A stretch of DNA of 64,000 nucleotides from Maratus speciosus (GCA_963932465.1 OZ010795.1:519007451-519071450); one strand, 5' to 3'; positions 1 through 11,672 are shown, counted from the first letter of the stretch. The notes: generated from the letters alone by a model not told the origin. Numbers and translations: made by a program.

Positions 1-657
1 ATTGTATTACATATGGAAAAAATTGCTTATGTATATAAAATAGGATTTAGATTGCCGGAAAATACGATGCCAATTTTTTTACTCGCCAAGAACCTATGCT
101 GGAAAAATATCTATTTATTTATTGTATTTTAAGTGTTGTAAATGAAAGATGTGTATTTTAAATGAAGGTTATGTATTTTAAATGATACTAGCAGAACTAC
201 CCGGCTTCGCCCGTGTCAATTATAAGAAGCCTTCCAGGTAAAATAAATTAAAACGAAATAATACGACAATCGTTATAACAATAATATCCACATATATACA
301 ATATTTGTTTAGGTACAAATTGCTTCTATTATTATATAAAAATAGATTATTGGCTTCTTTAGATTAAATAAATTGTATTACATATGGAAAAAATTGCTTA
401 TGTATATAAAATAGGATTTAGATTGCCGGAAAATACGATGCCAATTTTTTTACTCGCCAAGAACCTATGCTGGAAAAATATCTATTTATTTATTGTATTT
501 TAAGTGTTGTAAATGAAAGATGTGTATTTTAAATGAAGGTTATGTATTTTAAATGATACTAGCAGAACTAGCCGGCTTCGCCCGTGTCAATTATAAGAAG
601 CCTTCCAGGTAAAATAAATTAAAACGAAATAATACGACAATCGTTATAACAATAATA
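1..657. repeat. 371-bp tandem duplication
   Basis: Bases 1-286 recur at 372-657 almost without change; one visible difference is acccgg against agccgg just inside the Helitron-like terminus. The copies diverge after 286/657. The period is 371 bp. The unit carries the tail of a Helitron-like element plus its flank, so this looks like a recent local duplication rather than two independent insertions. The left end is cut by the window edge. Confidence 0.9.
559..615 (-). mobile_element. Helitron-type 3' terminus, also present at 188-244
   Basis: Read on the minus strand the sequence ends with a GC-rich hairpin (CGGGCGAAGCCGG), about ten bases, then CTAG followed by T. This is the hairpin-plus-CTRR signature of Helitron 3' ends inserted between A and T. 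The same terminus is at 188 in the other tandem copy. No matching 5' TC end was identified to the right, and no Rep/helicase frame is present. Confidence 0.6.
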
Positions 658-3058
658 TACACGATAATATATAATAATACACAAATCGTTATAAAGACAA
701 TAAAAAAACATGGCGTTATTGTCTTGCAACCATAGTAAAATCCCTGAACTTTAATAATAGAATGCACGTTTTCTTTGGCGGGTATAAAAGAAAAATATAT
801 GATTTTCCTGACAATACGAAAAAAAGAAATTCTTCCAAATAGCGCGGCACTTGGTGAAATTTTCGTTCGTATGGTATTATCCACATTATAAAATAGAAAC
901 ACTATGTCAGTGCCCATAAATTGTGCCCCATAAATTGTAACCCATAAAATGTGCCTTTACTGCAATTTTTCTAACTTTTAAACATCATACAATTTAATTT
1001 TTTACAATGTCGAATAGAAAAAAGTTCTCTCAAATGAAATTTGTTTGAAAATTGTACCTCAGTTTTCTGATTTTAATGGATTTTAAAGTAATTTTTAAGC
1101 ATGGATATTTTTAAAGTTGAGTGCAACCTGATTATGAAATATGAACCTGTTTACACTTAATGCAATAGTATAAAGAAAAGACATGTCTATGAGTAACGCT
1201 GGTATCATATTTTCGGTGGCAACAACCTAACACAACAAATTTCCCTTTTATTGCAGCTTAACGTCTAAACATTGTACATTCGATTGTTCCAACGTATTAT
1301 AGAAAACAAAAGTACTTTCAGTTATATTTGTTTGTAATGTTTATCTCAATTTACGAATTTTTTATGGGTTTTAAAATAATTTTTAAGCATGCATATTTTT
1401 TAAATATGCTTGCAACCCAAATACAAAAGATTAACTCAATTGTTCAATAACATTGTAAATAATTCAGAATTTGTTTGCTTTCGCATAATATTCAATAACT
1501 AAATTGGCAAACGAAATTAAAACGCCAAAAATAAAATAAAATAAAACACGAATTTAACAAATATCAAATCAAACTACTCAAAATAACCTGATAAGTATAT
1601 AAAATTCAAATGGGAATTTCGTTCCGGGTGCGTATAACTTGAATTCTTCTTTACGGATTTCCATGCGACTTGACCTATTAGTTTTTTAGGGAAGATTTTC
1701 GTGCGTAACATATTGTTCTCCGTTGCTTAGTCATAGAATTATAGGGGAAAGTTATATAATCATGTGAACCCAATTATGAAAGATTAGTCTTATTTGCTGA
1801 ATGAAAAATGCAGAAATATTTTTATCTCTAAGTATATTGACGGGTTTATCTTCGGTAATGGGGCTGTGCGCTAGGGTATTCTTGTTTTAGTAAGAGTGCC
1901 TGACACCTATTATGGCATGCACCTTTGTTTAAAACAATATAGAATGACATGTTTTAAGCGACTACCTGGCATGCAACTTGATTACAAAATACTAACCTGC
2001 AAATGCTTAAGGTGCTTCTCCAGTTCCCTGCTCAACAACGCGAAACTTTCTGACACATTTTCTGACTCATTAAACGTAAAGGCTTAAAATTTGTAGGCCT
2101 GACTATTAAAGCGATTTGGAATTGAAATGAGTTTTTCCTTTTTTCATAAAAAAATTACCTATCGAGTTATGAGCAATTGTGGTTGCATGACGGCCGGTTT
2201 TTATCCTTTATTGCACTGTTGCGTCCGAAATTCAGTTCAAAAAATCAACTGAAAAATCTTATACCTTTACCAACAAATGGAAACTATCTTTCGATTACAT
2301 AGTTTCTAAATAAGAACTCCTGTCTATTTCATGCGTTTCCGAACAAAAATTAATTAAAAAATATGTCATAAAATAGCTCCTTTGGATTTGAGAACAGCCT
2401 TAACTTTATGAACAGCCTTAACTTGAAGTTTATTAAAAAACTCACATTTTTAGTTTTAATTTTGGAACTCGCAAAATTTAAATTCAGAAAAAGGATGTTC
2501 TTTTAACACATTGTGGTAACTTTTTTAACTTTTAAAATTAAAATACATGTTTTCTTTGGCGCGCGTAACAGAAGTATAGAATATCTTCACAATAAGCGGG
2601 GAAATGCAAAAAAATGCATCCAAATGAGGTAGTAGTTACTAAAATTTTATTTGGAAAATTTTAAATTTTATTGAAATTAAATCTACAATGATTTGATGAA
2701 ATGATGTCATTTTCCATAAATTTTAAGTCAAGACATCTGTCAAGATTTTTTTTAAAAATGTAAATAACCGCTCTCTTTTTGCTATAAATCACAGAAAATG
2801 TTAGCACTGAATCTAAATCAATAAAACACTTAGCGATAACGTATAGCTATAAGATATGGCTGTAGTATACAATCGAAGTAGTAAGCAAAATATAGGAGCC
2901 ATATGTTTACAATGAGTTTGATTACGCGTTGAAAAGATTTGATAGAATGTGACGTCATATCTAACCTTTTTTTTTTTCTTTTTCTTAAAATGTTTTCATG
3001 AAATTTGACTGTTTGTATTAAAATAGATGTTTTAATTAAAAAGAGATATATATATATA
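658..3058. other. Noncoding stretch with decayed Helitron-A-like pieces
   Basis: No gene is supported. Two blocks, about 945-1200 and 1240-1450, share phrases with the Helitron-A sequence near 8720-8960 and 19590-19760. Shared phrases include the run around 'aacttttaaacatc' and 'aaatttgtttgaaa', and the later 'tttttaagcat' and 'tttgcacttaa' type phrases. They read as old, diverged copies of that family. The remainder is AT-rich without recognisable structure. Short reading frames at 591-917, 1896-2087 and 2830-3105 have no recognisable protein features. Confidence 0.5.
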
Positions 3059-4327
3059 CAGGTGGTTATCAAAATAATGGAAACGCTTGTGAATGAAAGG
3101 GACATTTAAGAATTCCCTTCATAAGCATTAAAATATAATCTTAGCTACCAGATTTTTTTTAATATAAAAAGTACATGTATTAGGTAGTATGAGAGAGCTC
3201 TAGAAGAGTTGTCTACGTTTTGATTTTTTTTGTCAGAAGCGTAAAATGTCAGACCTCACAGATTTTCAAAGAGGCCAAATTGTAGGAGCCCGACTAGCTG
3301 GAGCAACGGTGACCGAAACATCCCAGCTTATAGGCGTTTCTAGAGGTACGGTGTCTAAAGTCATGACAGCATACACACAGCGTGGAAAGACAAGCTCAGC
3401 AAAGCAAAATAGTGGACGGAAGGAGAAGCTGAGTGAAAGGGACCGACGGGTATTGAAGAAGATTGTAATGTCTAAAAAGAAAACAACTGCAGCCAAAGCG
3501 ACCGCAGAGCTCAATCAGCATCTTGATTCTCCAGTGTCAACAATTACAGTTCGGAGATACCTTCATAAAGAGAGCATTTACGGCAGAACAGCAATTCCCA
3601 AGCCACTTGTCACAGATGCTAATGCCAAACGTCGTGTAGAGTGGTGCCACAACCACAAAACCTGGTCGATTGATAAGTGGAAGACTGTTATATGGTCAGA
3701 CGAATCATCTTTCACATTGTTCCCCACAACAGGACGGGTACATGTCTGGAGAACACCTGCACAAGCGTATGATCCTGATTGCCTCCGTCCAACTGTCAAG
3801 CATGGAGGTGGATCGGTCATGGTATGGGCAGCCGTGTCATGGTTTTCTGCTGGTCCAATCGTAACCCTGAAAGGAAGGATCACTGGGGAGAAGTATAGAG
3901 AAGTTTTAGCTGACCAGGTCCATCCCATGATGCAAATTTTGTTTCCTGCAGGAGATGGAATTTTCCAGGATGATAATGCCCCTATTCATGCAGCCAGAGT
4001 TGTCCAATCATGGTTTGATGAACATGAGGATGAGGTGGAACATCTACCTTGGCCCGCACAGTCCCCAGACCTCAACATAATCGAACCGTTGTGGTCTATT
4101 TTAGAGCTTTCAATCCGGAATCGATATCCTCCACCGGCATCTCTCACGGAACTTTCACAATATCTCCATGAAGAATGGTACAATATTCCTCTAAACACTA
4201 TTCAGAATTTGTATGATTCGATTCCCAGGCGAATCCAAGCTGTATTACATGCCAAAGGCGGTCCTACGCCATATTAATAAAGAATTCCTTCAAAATCTAG
4301 GGTGTTTCCATTATTTTGATAACCACC

Positions 4328-4329
<2 letters not shown>
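3059..4329 (+). mobile_element. Intact Tc1/mariner transposon (DD36E type)
   Basis: A 1271-bp element flanked by TA on both sides. The first 26 bases (CAGGTGGTTATCAAAA...) are matched by the inverse complement at the right end, where the two ends agree through TAATGGAAAC. It lies between (TA)n tracts, which fits TA target preference. It encloses one full-length transposase frame starting 187 bp from the left end and stopping about 50 bp before the right end. The intact frame and matching TIRs suggest fairly recent activity; the neighbouring Tc1-like copy at 23029-24545 is badly decayed. Confidence 0.95.
3246..4277 (+). CDS. Tc1/mariner-family transposase, DD36E
   Basis: A 343-residue transposase that would bind the element's terminal repeats and perform cut-and-paste transposition in the nucleus. 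The N-terminal ~110 residues form paired helix-turn-helix segments (first around residues 8-45, with VSRGTVSKV) joined by a basic linker near NSGRKEKL (55-62). The DDE catalytic domain follows: D152 in WSDESSF, D243 in FQDDNAPIH, E280 in SPDLNIIEPLW, and a GGGSVMVW segment at 187-194. There are 36 residues between the second D and E, against 34 in classic Tc1. The 36 spacing is the one described for the Incomer group of Tc1/mariner. The start is the first ATG after the left terminus and gives the usual family length. There is no stop or frameshift. All three catalytic residues are present, so the protein could be active; this is inferred, not shown. Confidence 0.95.
   Translation: MSDLTDFQRGQIVGARLAGATVTETSQLIGVSRGTVSKVMTAYTQRGKTSSAKQNSGRKEKLSERDRRVLKKIVMSKKKTTAAKATAELNQHLDSPVSTITVRRYLHKESIYGRTAIPKPLVTDANAKRRVEWCHNHKTWSIDKWKTVIWSDESSFTLFPTTGRVHVWRTPAQAYDPDCLRPTVKHGGGSVMVWAAVSWFSAGPIVTLKGRITGEKYREVLADQVHPMMQILFPAGDGIFQDDNAPIHAARVVQSWFDEHEDEVEHLPWPAQSPDLNIIEPLWSILELSIRNRYPPPASLTELSQYLHEEWYNIPLNTIQNLYDSIPRRIQAVLHAKGGPTPY

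Positions 4330-4330
<1 letters not shown>

Positions 4331-4400
<70 letters not shown>
4331..4400. repeat. (TA)n microsatellite
   Basis: An almost pure TA run of about 70 bp directly right of the Tc1/mariner element. The element probably inserted into it, because a shorter TA run also abuts the left end (about 3048-3058). Confidence 0.9.
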
Positions 4401-4404
<4 letters not shown>

Positions 4405-4438
4405 ATTGAGGTGCTACGTTATTTTCCCGCTCTTATAG

Positions 4439-4681
4439 GGCCCCACCAGTGGCCGAGAGGTTCTGCTCTCGAAGCTGGTAGACGGGAAGTGCATGGTTCG
4501 ATCCCAATCGCGCCCGTCGGCCTAATCGTTCGGAGTTTTCGTGGTTTTCTTCGAGCCGTGGATCTTCCATGCGTTAATACGGATTAGGTTCCCTTAGAAA
4601 GACCCCCACGGAGGGCACTCCCCCCGGGCCTATATCCCTCGTGTAGATAATTGGCCGTCAAAAATCAACCCAACCCAACCT
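4439..4681 (+). mobile_element. tRNA-derived SINE with perfect target-site duplication
   Basis: The head resembles a class II (Ser/Leu-like) tRNA, with an A-box-like TGGCCGAGAGG at 4450-4460 and a B-box GGTTCGATCCC at 4495-4505. Together these form an internal Pol III promoter. A GC-rich unrelated body follows, ending in a short (CAACC)n-like tail near 4668-4680. A perfect 10-bp duplication, GCTCTTATAG, flanks it at 4429-4438 and 4682-4691, as expected for target-primed insertion by a partner LINE. A 124-residue frame running into the SINE is an accident of the Tc1 and (TA)n sequence upstream. Confidence 0.85.
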
Positions 4682-4691
4682 GCTCTTATAG

Positions 4692-6065
4692 TTAAAGTTT
4701 TTATTTTATATACAAAAAAATGTAAATTTTCTGTTTAGAATGACGTCAGTATCAAACACGCAAAAATATAGCTAAAAAATCTGAATTTTTATTGGCAAAT
4801 AGAAACAAAATACACGCGTTATCCTTATTTTTTTCACATTATTGTGTCATTTTTTAGGGTTTGGCAACAGGAAAGAAACGTTTGAATTATAAAAGATTTT
4901 AAAAGAGATATTCCTATAATGTTAAATTATGGAAGTGGTAGAAAAAAGGGATAAATAGTCGTCTGATAATTTTTTAAAGTAGACAGTGATCTTTTCCACA
5001 TTCTAAAACATATGTACATCGAGTTTCGTGCAAATCGGTCAAAAATTAAAGATTTGTATAAAGGACATACACACAGAGAACGGCTTTTATATATATCGAT
5101 GAGTTATAGATTTATTTAAGTATTGCGCGGCAGCGCAATACTCCAGTGTCACTTCTCAATGTTAATTTAACATAGAAAAGCCTATGGAGATCGTAACTTT
5201 TTGATTTTTTCTTCCCACCTTTTTGTCCCTGATGCCACTCACTTTTTATTCTTTGTTAATTTTGATAATATTATAAATTTAAAGTGTAAAAACATTTGCC
5301 TGATATCAGACAGAAAACGGATAATAAAATGCTTTGCATATGGGTGGATTATAACCCAGAAAGTAGCACAGGCTATGTTTTATTTAAATTATTCAAATGT
5401 TTTTCTTAATAATTACAAATTTCGCTATTTTCATCGAGAATCAATGGACATTTTCCCATAAGATTTAACATTTCTTATTGTTGCAAAAAATTCAAGAGCC
5501 GTGATAAATATTTCTTTGCAGCAATTAATTTCCAGTTGAAAGATTTCCACGTGAAAAAGGGAATTAAAATAATATTTTTTTAAAGAATTAAAAATTAAAA
5601 ATAAGATGAATATGGCGTCATAGTGGAAATAAAAGTAATACAAGAAACATTATTATGAGTAAATATAGTAAGTAGGTGAATATGACGTCAAAAAATGCAA
5701 ATAAATTTTACCGATACTGATTTTTAAGCGTGACTATAAGTTACATGCAGATCAGCGCGTAGTTCGATTAAAAAAGTGTTAATTTTGTGATTTATTTGTG
5801 TTTTCTTTTATTTATTTACAGATGAAGTTTTAATTTCGTTAAGATATATTAGCTGGAAACCAATTCTCGACTGTTCCTATTGTTTTAAGATGGCGTAAAA
5901 ATTGAATTTTTCCGACGTTTAGAAGTTAATAAATTTACAAATAAGTTAAATTTATTTTTCCGGTTACATCGTCAATATGACGTCAGCGTTGCACAAGGAC
6001 ATTTTCGCTGTGTAATACATGTATTGTTCATAGGCAGTTTCTTTTTTGTATCAACAAGAAATAAA
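4692..6065. other. Noncoding stretch with a perfect 8-bp hairpin
   Basis: No gene is supported. Near 4990-5090 there is a sentence-like repeat (tttcgtgcaaatcggtc ... acacacagagaacgg) of the kind found at the ends of dispersed arthropod repeats. At 5121-5140 TATTGCGC-GGCA-GCGCAATA is a perfect stem of 8 bp with a 4-base loop, just after the (TA) stretch. The rest is AT-rich and featureless. Confidence 0.5.
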
Positions 6066-6477
6066 AAATAATGGCCCCCATCAGTGTGACGTCACAGGCA
6101 ACTTAACTTCGTGTATGAATCGCAAATTGGATCCAAACAAACCCAGAAAGTTGAGTGTATAAGAGATGCACCATGCGTCAAAACGGCTTGCAATATGAAG
6201 CCAGGTATCGCTCAGATCATTCGGCCCAAACTAGACGAGCACGTGGAACCAGTGTTGAATTATTTGGAATGGGAGGTTTTCAAAGGTACCCGCAATTGTT
6301 TAGAGCGAATTGTGAAAGGTTTTAATTGATTTCAAGGTTAGATTTTTAGCTTTATGCCAAACCATCACGTTTCCTCCCCATCTCCTTCTGAACTCTGTGG
6401 TTTATTTGGATCCAATTTATGGACGGTACGCTGAATTGAGTTGACTTTGACGTCACCACTGATGGGGTCCATTATTT
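6066..6477. mobile_element. 412-bp element with ~75-bp imperfect terminal inverted repeats
   Basis: The left end AAATAATGG-CCCCATCAGTG is mirrored at the right end. The inverted arms continue through TGACGTCA-like and AAATTGGATCCAAA blocks for about 75 bp with scattered mismatches. No clear target duplication was seen. The interior holds a 72-residue frame described separately. The family is not recognised. Confidence 0.75.
6111..6329 (+). CDS. Short unidentified ORF inside a TIR element
   Basis: A 72-residue frame starting in the left arm and filling the interior of the inverted-repeat element. The central part (about residues 29-72) has a natural-looking composition, for example IIRPKLDEHVEPVL and NYLEWEVFKG, and base composition above the surroundings. 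No domain is recognised. It could be a captured exon fragment, a relic of the element's own protein, or chance. There is no intron signal or homology evidence, so translation is doubtful. Confidence 0.25.
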   Translation: MYESQIGSKQTQKVECIRDAPCVKTACNMKPGIAQIIRPKLDEHVEPVLNYLEWEVFKGTRNCLERIVKGFN

Positions 6478-7024
6478 GTAAATTTTAAAAAGATGGGGGA
6501 TTTTAACGTTATGTCTATGGCATTTCTTTATCTAAAATTTTTCCTCAAGGTCTTTTTTTTTTTGCCTGGTACAGAAACGGCTGGTGTTGCCGCAAAATAA
6601 ATACTCGAAGTTTAACTTAGGTTAAAATTTCCTTTTGCGTTTACATCGTTCCCTGCGAGGAAAAATGGTAATTTTTTTTTTAAAGTAAAACTGGCGGTTT
6701 TTTTTATGTCTTACTGAATAACAGCTATACTGTTGTTAAATATTAGCATTAAATATATAACACTATTTTTGCATTCATAGCGTTCCCAAGTGGAAAATGG
6801 AGGTAACTAAATTTTGATTTTTTATGCTCAGATTGGAAGTTTTTGACCAAACAACGACAACCTGTATTATTGCTTTCATGAACCATTTTGGATTATTCAT
6901 TGGTAAATTACACCACAAATTGGATGCGATAATCAAACCTTAATGATGGCGCAATCCGTTAATTTTGAAATAAGTTCATCTGAGTGTTTCCCTGAATGCA
7001 GTAGTTATTAAAATATTTGACATA
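6478..7024. other. Noncoding AT-rich stretch
   Basis: Nothing recognised beyond short homopolymer runs. No reading frame of note. Confidence 0.5.
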
Positions 7025-7622
7025 TTAAACAAAAACATAATTTTCAGAACAAATTAAAAAAGAAAATTTATTTCCTACATTCGTTTAAGCCCGAGAAGGG
7101 ACAGATATTAAGATGTTTCATTCAGTTAGCTCTACGTTTAATGTTACATTTTTGTAACAAATAAGTTAAACCAATTTAACATTAAAAAATAAAATTCAAA
7201 CAATATGATACTTTAAACACCCTAAAAACTTGGATTCCGTTCAAATGAAAACGAAATAAATCTTAGACTTTTCCCATTTATTGGTTGTAAATAGTTGTAT
7301 TGCAGATTTTGTATTATGTTTATGATGATTGTACATACAATCATAAGACACGTCTAAAATACAAACCTTTAAAAAAAGTCTAAGATTTATTTCGTTTTCA
7401 TTTGAACGGAATCCAATTTTTTAGAGTGTTTAAAGTATCATATTGTTTGAATTTTATTTTTTAATGTTAAATTGGTTTAACTTATTTGTTACCAAAATGT
7501 AACATTAAACGTAGCGCTAACTGAATGAAACATCTTAATATCTGTCTCTTCTCGGGCTTAAACAATGTAGGAAATAAATTTCCTTTTTTAATTTGTTCTG
7601 AAAATTATGTTTTTGTTTAATA
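7025..7622. repeat. Long palindrome, ~250-bp arms with ~100-bp loop
   Basis: Bases about 7025-7275 are the inverse complement of about 7372-7622 with only a few differences, for example gggacag against gagacag and agctctacg against agcgctacg. A ~95-bp spacer separates the arms. A transcript across it would form a very long double-stranded stem. The arms carry no transposase and no obvious TA or TTAA ends, so the family (foldback or MITE) is unassigned. Confidence 0.9.
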
Positions 7623-7660
7623 TTTTAATGAAATGATGGCGATGGAAGAATATTTGGCGA

Positions 7661-7876
7661 TTTATCACCTGCGCCCGACTAATGGCCGTTTGGCATATAA
7701 AAAGTGAAGCGGTCGATCCGAAATTATTGATGACAGTCACATGACTTCGGCTTTTATTATATAGATTATTTATCACCTGCACCCGACTAATTGCCGTTTG
7801 GCATATAAAAAGTGAAGCAGTAAATCCGGAACTATTGATGACAGTCACATGACTTCGGCATTTATTATATAGATTA
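7661..7876. repeat. Two tandem 108-bp units related to the Helitron-B body
   Basis: Two copies begin with TTTATCACCTG at 7661 and 7769 and end in ATATAGATTATT. The unit (gccgtttggcatataaaaag ... gatgacagtcacatgac, read in pieces) matches the segment near 22075-22195 and 27180-27300 of the two large Helitrons, so it is a fragment of the same family. An (ATT)n run follows to about 7905. Confidence 0.8.
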
Positions 7877-7934
7877 TTATTATTATTATTATTATTATAA
7901 AAATTATTTTTCGATATCCATTTGCATAATGCAA

Positions 7935-8970
7935 CTATCTATATTATAAAGGACAAACATATCTGTGCGTAACGCATACGTCATTCTGCAAATGGCAACA
8001 CTTTGAAATTTCAAATAAAATTTTGGTTTTGCAATTTTCTCTACTGCAAATTTTTAAACTTCTAAACATCGCACATTTAAAATTTTTACACCGTCGTATA
8101 AGGAAAAAAATGCTCTTTTAAATGCAATTTGTTTGAAAGCTGTATCTCAATTTATTTTTGAGATATTAATATTTTTTATAGTTTTTAGTACCAATTTTGT
8201 AATTGTGGTAACAGAAGTACTCCATTTCTGTTAAAAGTAAAGGAAAAATATAATGGGGTTTATTTATCCTTATTGATGCCACTTTCTCATAATAATTAGA
8301 AATAACATTTTTTTTTAGTCTGAACAGAAAATGACGTCACGCTTTAAAAAACACGCATCCCCCCCCCCCCCCATAAAGCTATGTTACATCTCAGTATATT
8401 TTCATTCCGCTGATACCGAGTTTGAGACACTTGGCGCAAAGCTTCAGTAAGTGCCGTATTTAAAAGAAAATAATCCTTTTCTTAGACAAAACTAGATATT
8501 TTGCCACGAATGCATCTAAAAGACATCAATTTCCGGAATTTGTACTTGGCGGTACTGAGATTAGAACCGCAAGTAAAAAGAATGAATTTTCACATGCAAA
8601 GTTGTAGCTGACAAACGTGACTTCAAATTTGAAAGTCTATCTACATTAAAAAGGAAAAATCTGTCCGTGCGTTACGCTGACATCATTTTGAGAATGGCAA
8701 TGCTTGAAGATTAAATTTCAGTTTTGCAATTTTTGCTACTGTAATTTTTTTAAGTTGTAAACATTACCATTTTCAATATTGCACCGTTATACAGGGGGGA
8801 AAATCTACTTTCACATGCAATTTGCTTGAAAACGTTATCGTCATTTATTTGTTTATTATGGTATTTAAATAATTTTCAAGCATAACTTTTTTAAATCTAT
8901 CTCCATTGCGTGCAGGCTCTATTACGAAATAACCCATTTGCACTTAAAACAATATAAATAGTTGAGCATT
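7935..8970 (+). mobile_element. Degenerate Helitron-A copies
   Basis: From CTATCTATATTATAAAGG the sequence follows the 5' portion of the Helitrons at 19491 and 24552 as far as about 8635. There a second, more diverged copy of the same 5' portion begins (ctatctacattaaaaagg). A C-run at 8349-8362 lies inside the first copy. No coding capacity. The 3' end was not found. Confidence 0.7.
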
Positions 8971-10063
8971 TGTCTCCGGCTAATTTTCATAGCGAAATAA
9001 AAACTTATTATATTATTATATATAAAACAGTCTTATTATATTCAAAAGTGACTGCCCCTTTGTATTTCACAGCTCCTCCTCCTACAAAATGGAACGTTGT
9101 ACGATCAAATTAACGTCAGTTATCTGCATTGATTCGAGGATGTCAAAAGTGGTCGTAGAATTTAAAAATGTGAATTAGTTCTTTAGATATAATTTTTTTC
9201 GTTATTTTTAATGACATTATTATTTAATGTTGGCTCCATTTTGGTGGATAAAAGAGAAAAAAGGGAAAATGATAGGAATTATTAGATATCATTGTTTGAC
9301 ATCATTTTTAAATTGAAATCAACTTTTATTTGAATAAATAGCGAAATTAATATTGTCATTGAATTGTATTTTGAAAGAAAATTTCAAGAAATACAAACTT
9401 ATTTTCACATATTCAAGCTTCAGGAATCAGTTCATTTTGAAAAACAAAAATTCCGACTGTCGACGGGAACGACAGAAGAAAACGACGTCAAAAGAAAAAA
9501 AAACATCGTAAGTTATTTTTATTTAATTTAAAGTAAGAAATATAAATTTTCAACTATTGCCTTAAGATGGCGATTAAAACTTTTCAGAAGCGAACTTTGT
9601 TAAAAACAAAATGTTTCAGCAAGAAAAAATATATTTCTCTAAGTATTTATTTTAATTCATAAATACAAAATGCTTCTGAATAAATTCGTTAAAACAAAGT
9701 CATTTTTGTATAAGTTGACCCAAATGACATCACTTCTACCAGCTCCAAGATTCGAAGCCAAATCGTGGAAGAGCGAAAAGTTTTTGAAAAATAAAGTTAT
9801 AGAATATGCGCACTTTTATTGGGAAAGCTTTTTACTTAAATTGTAAATATAATTTATTATTTGAAATATTGTATTTATTAAAATTAATACCATAATTACT
9901 TTCTAAATTTACTATAAATTTAGATTTCATTTTTCCGCCAAAGAGTCGAATGACCTCATGCAATTCAAAAGCAACACAACGGGTTGCTATGCAACTAGTT
10001 TTAATAATGAAATAAATTGTTGTGGGTGAAATAGCAGTTTTTTATGATAACACGCTCATTGAA

Positions 10064-10095
<32 letters not shown>

Positions 10096-10577
10096 ATGTG
10101 TGTGGTATTATCTTTATACATACTGATAATAGAAATTTTTATTTAAAGTTTAGGAAGTTGTTGTGCATAATATATATTTTGTAAATACTGAAGTGTTTTT
10201 TCAAGTAAAGTACCACATTGAGTTTATATATATATTTACTTATGATAGTCAAATATATATAGGCTTGTAATAATGCAGCAAATTTCATATTTGGTTTTTA
10301 ATTTTAATTATATTTGGGTATACACGTGTTTAATCTCGTATGCTTAGTCAAGTTGCATTTGTGAATTAAAAATGTAGAATCTTTCAAATTATTATTATTA
10401 TTTTAATTGCAGGTATAGTAGCTTGTTATTTAGGGAATGTTTTGGTTAAATAGCTAAAGTTATTCATGTATATTTATTATCGTTTTTGTACTTATTATTC
10501 CTATGATAGTTTCATAAATGTTAATGAACAATAGAATTTTATTTTTGAAGTGCTGAACTTTTAACTGCAATAAAAAA
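8971..10577. other. Noncoding stretch with a (TA)n run at 10063-10090
   Basis: No gene, RNA or element boundary could be supported. It contains several scattered short ACGTCA-type words and AT-rich filler. Confidence 0.5.
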
Positions 10578-11672
10578 CTAGTATGTTGTGGCCATCACAA
10601 AACTTTCTTCTATATAAATCACGTCAATTAAATCATTTAAATAGTACAAGAAATTACATGAATTTAGCACCAATTCATATCAAAGTATATCTGAATTTGA
10701 GGTTTGATGAAAATTCGTGCATTAGTTCTTGAGATAGAGCTATAGCGGAAATTCTGAAAAATATAGCATAGCAGCGCCACCTTTTGAGCGATTTACACCA
10801 AAAATAAACAGCACTAAATGATATCAAGGTATACCTGAATCTGAAGTTTGTTGAAAAGCTAACTGTTAGTTTTTGAGATAAAGCTATTGCGGAAATCGCA
10901 AAAAATACACCATAGAAGCGCCACCTGTTACGCGATTTACACCAAAAATTAAACAGCACTAATTTACACGTCAATTCATGTTAAGGACTAACTAAATCTG
11001 AAGTTTGATGAAAATCCGTGCAATCTTTCTTGAGATACAGCTCTTGCGAAAATCGTGAAAATGCAGCACAGCAGCGCCACCTGTTGGGCGATTTACACCA
11101 AAAATTAAACAGCACTAATTTATATCAGGGACTAATTAATCTGAAGTTTGATGAAAATTCGTGCATGTTTGAGTTAGAGCTATTGCGATAATCATGAATA
11201 ATGCATCATAGCAACGCCACCTGTTGGGCGATTTTCGCAAAAAAGTAATCAGCACTAAACTATATCCTGGACTAACTGAATCTGAAGTTTTATAAAAATC
11301 CGTGCAGTAGTTCTTGAGATATAGCTATTTCAGAAATCTTGAAAAATGCCGCATAGCATCGCCACCTGTTGAGCGATTTTCACCAATAACTAAACAGGTC
11401 CAGTTTATATCAAGGTCTAACTAAATATAAAGTTTTGTGAAATTCCGTGCATTAGTTCTTGAGATAGAGCGCCCACAATATTTTTGTCACATACAGACTC
11501 ACAGAGTGACAGACAGGGTGACAGAGTGACAGACAGACTCACCGACAGACATTTTCTAAAAACCATCAAATCGTGTTCTGGGCATTCTAAAACGTATAAA
11601 TCCGTCGAAAACCGGAAGTCGAAAATTTTCACGAATCCAATACTTTCTTCTTGTAAAGATAGAAGAAAGTAA
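10578..11672 (-). mobile_element. Helentron/DINE-like element A with internal minisatellite
   Basis: Orientation is taken from the 3' end. Read on the minus strand, the left edge ends in the stem TTGTG-ATGGC-CACAA, then CATA, CTAG and T. Just inside, ACTTTCTTCTAT (10602) is mirrored by ATAGAAGAAAGT (ending 11670), a subterminal inverted repeat. The core is about five imperfect ~145-150-bp units, each with TTCTTGAGATA, GCGCCACCTGTTG and GCGATTTACACC words, followed by a CAGACAGACTCACAGAGTGA-type simple repeat. Subterminal repeats, a core minisatellite and a 3' hairpin together are the layout of DINE-1/HINE elements. No protein. Confidence 0.75.

Noticed and set aside
3266..4198. Minus-strand and alternative-frame ORFs across the Tc1/mariner transposase
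   Set aside because: Shadows of the transposase gene.
11417..11672. ORFs on both strands through the CAGACAGACTCACAGAGTGA repeat
   Set aside because: Simple-repeat translation inside DINE-like element A.
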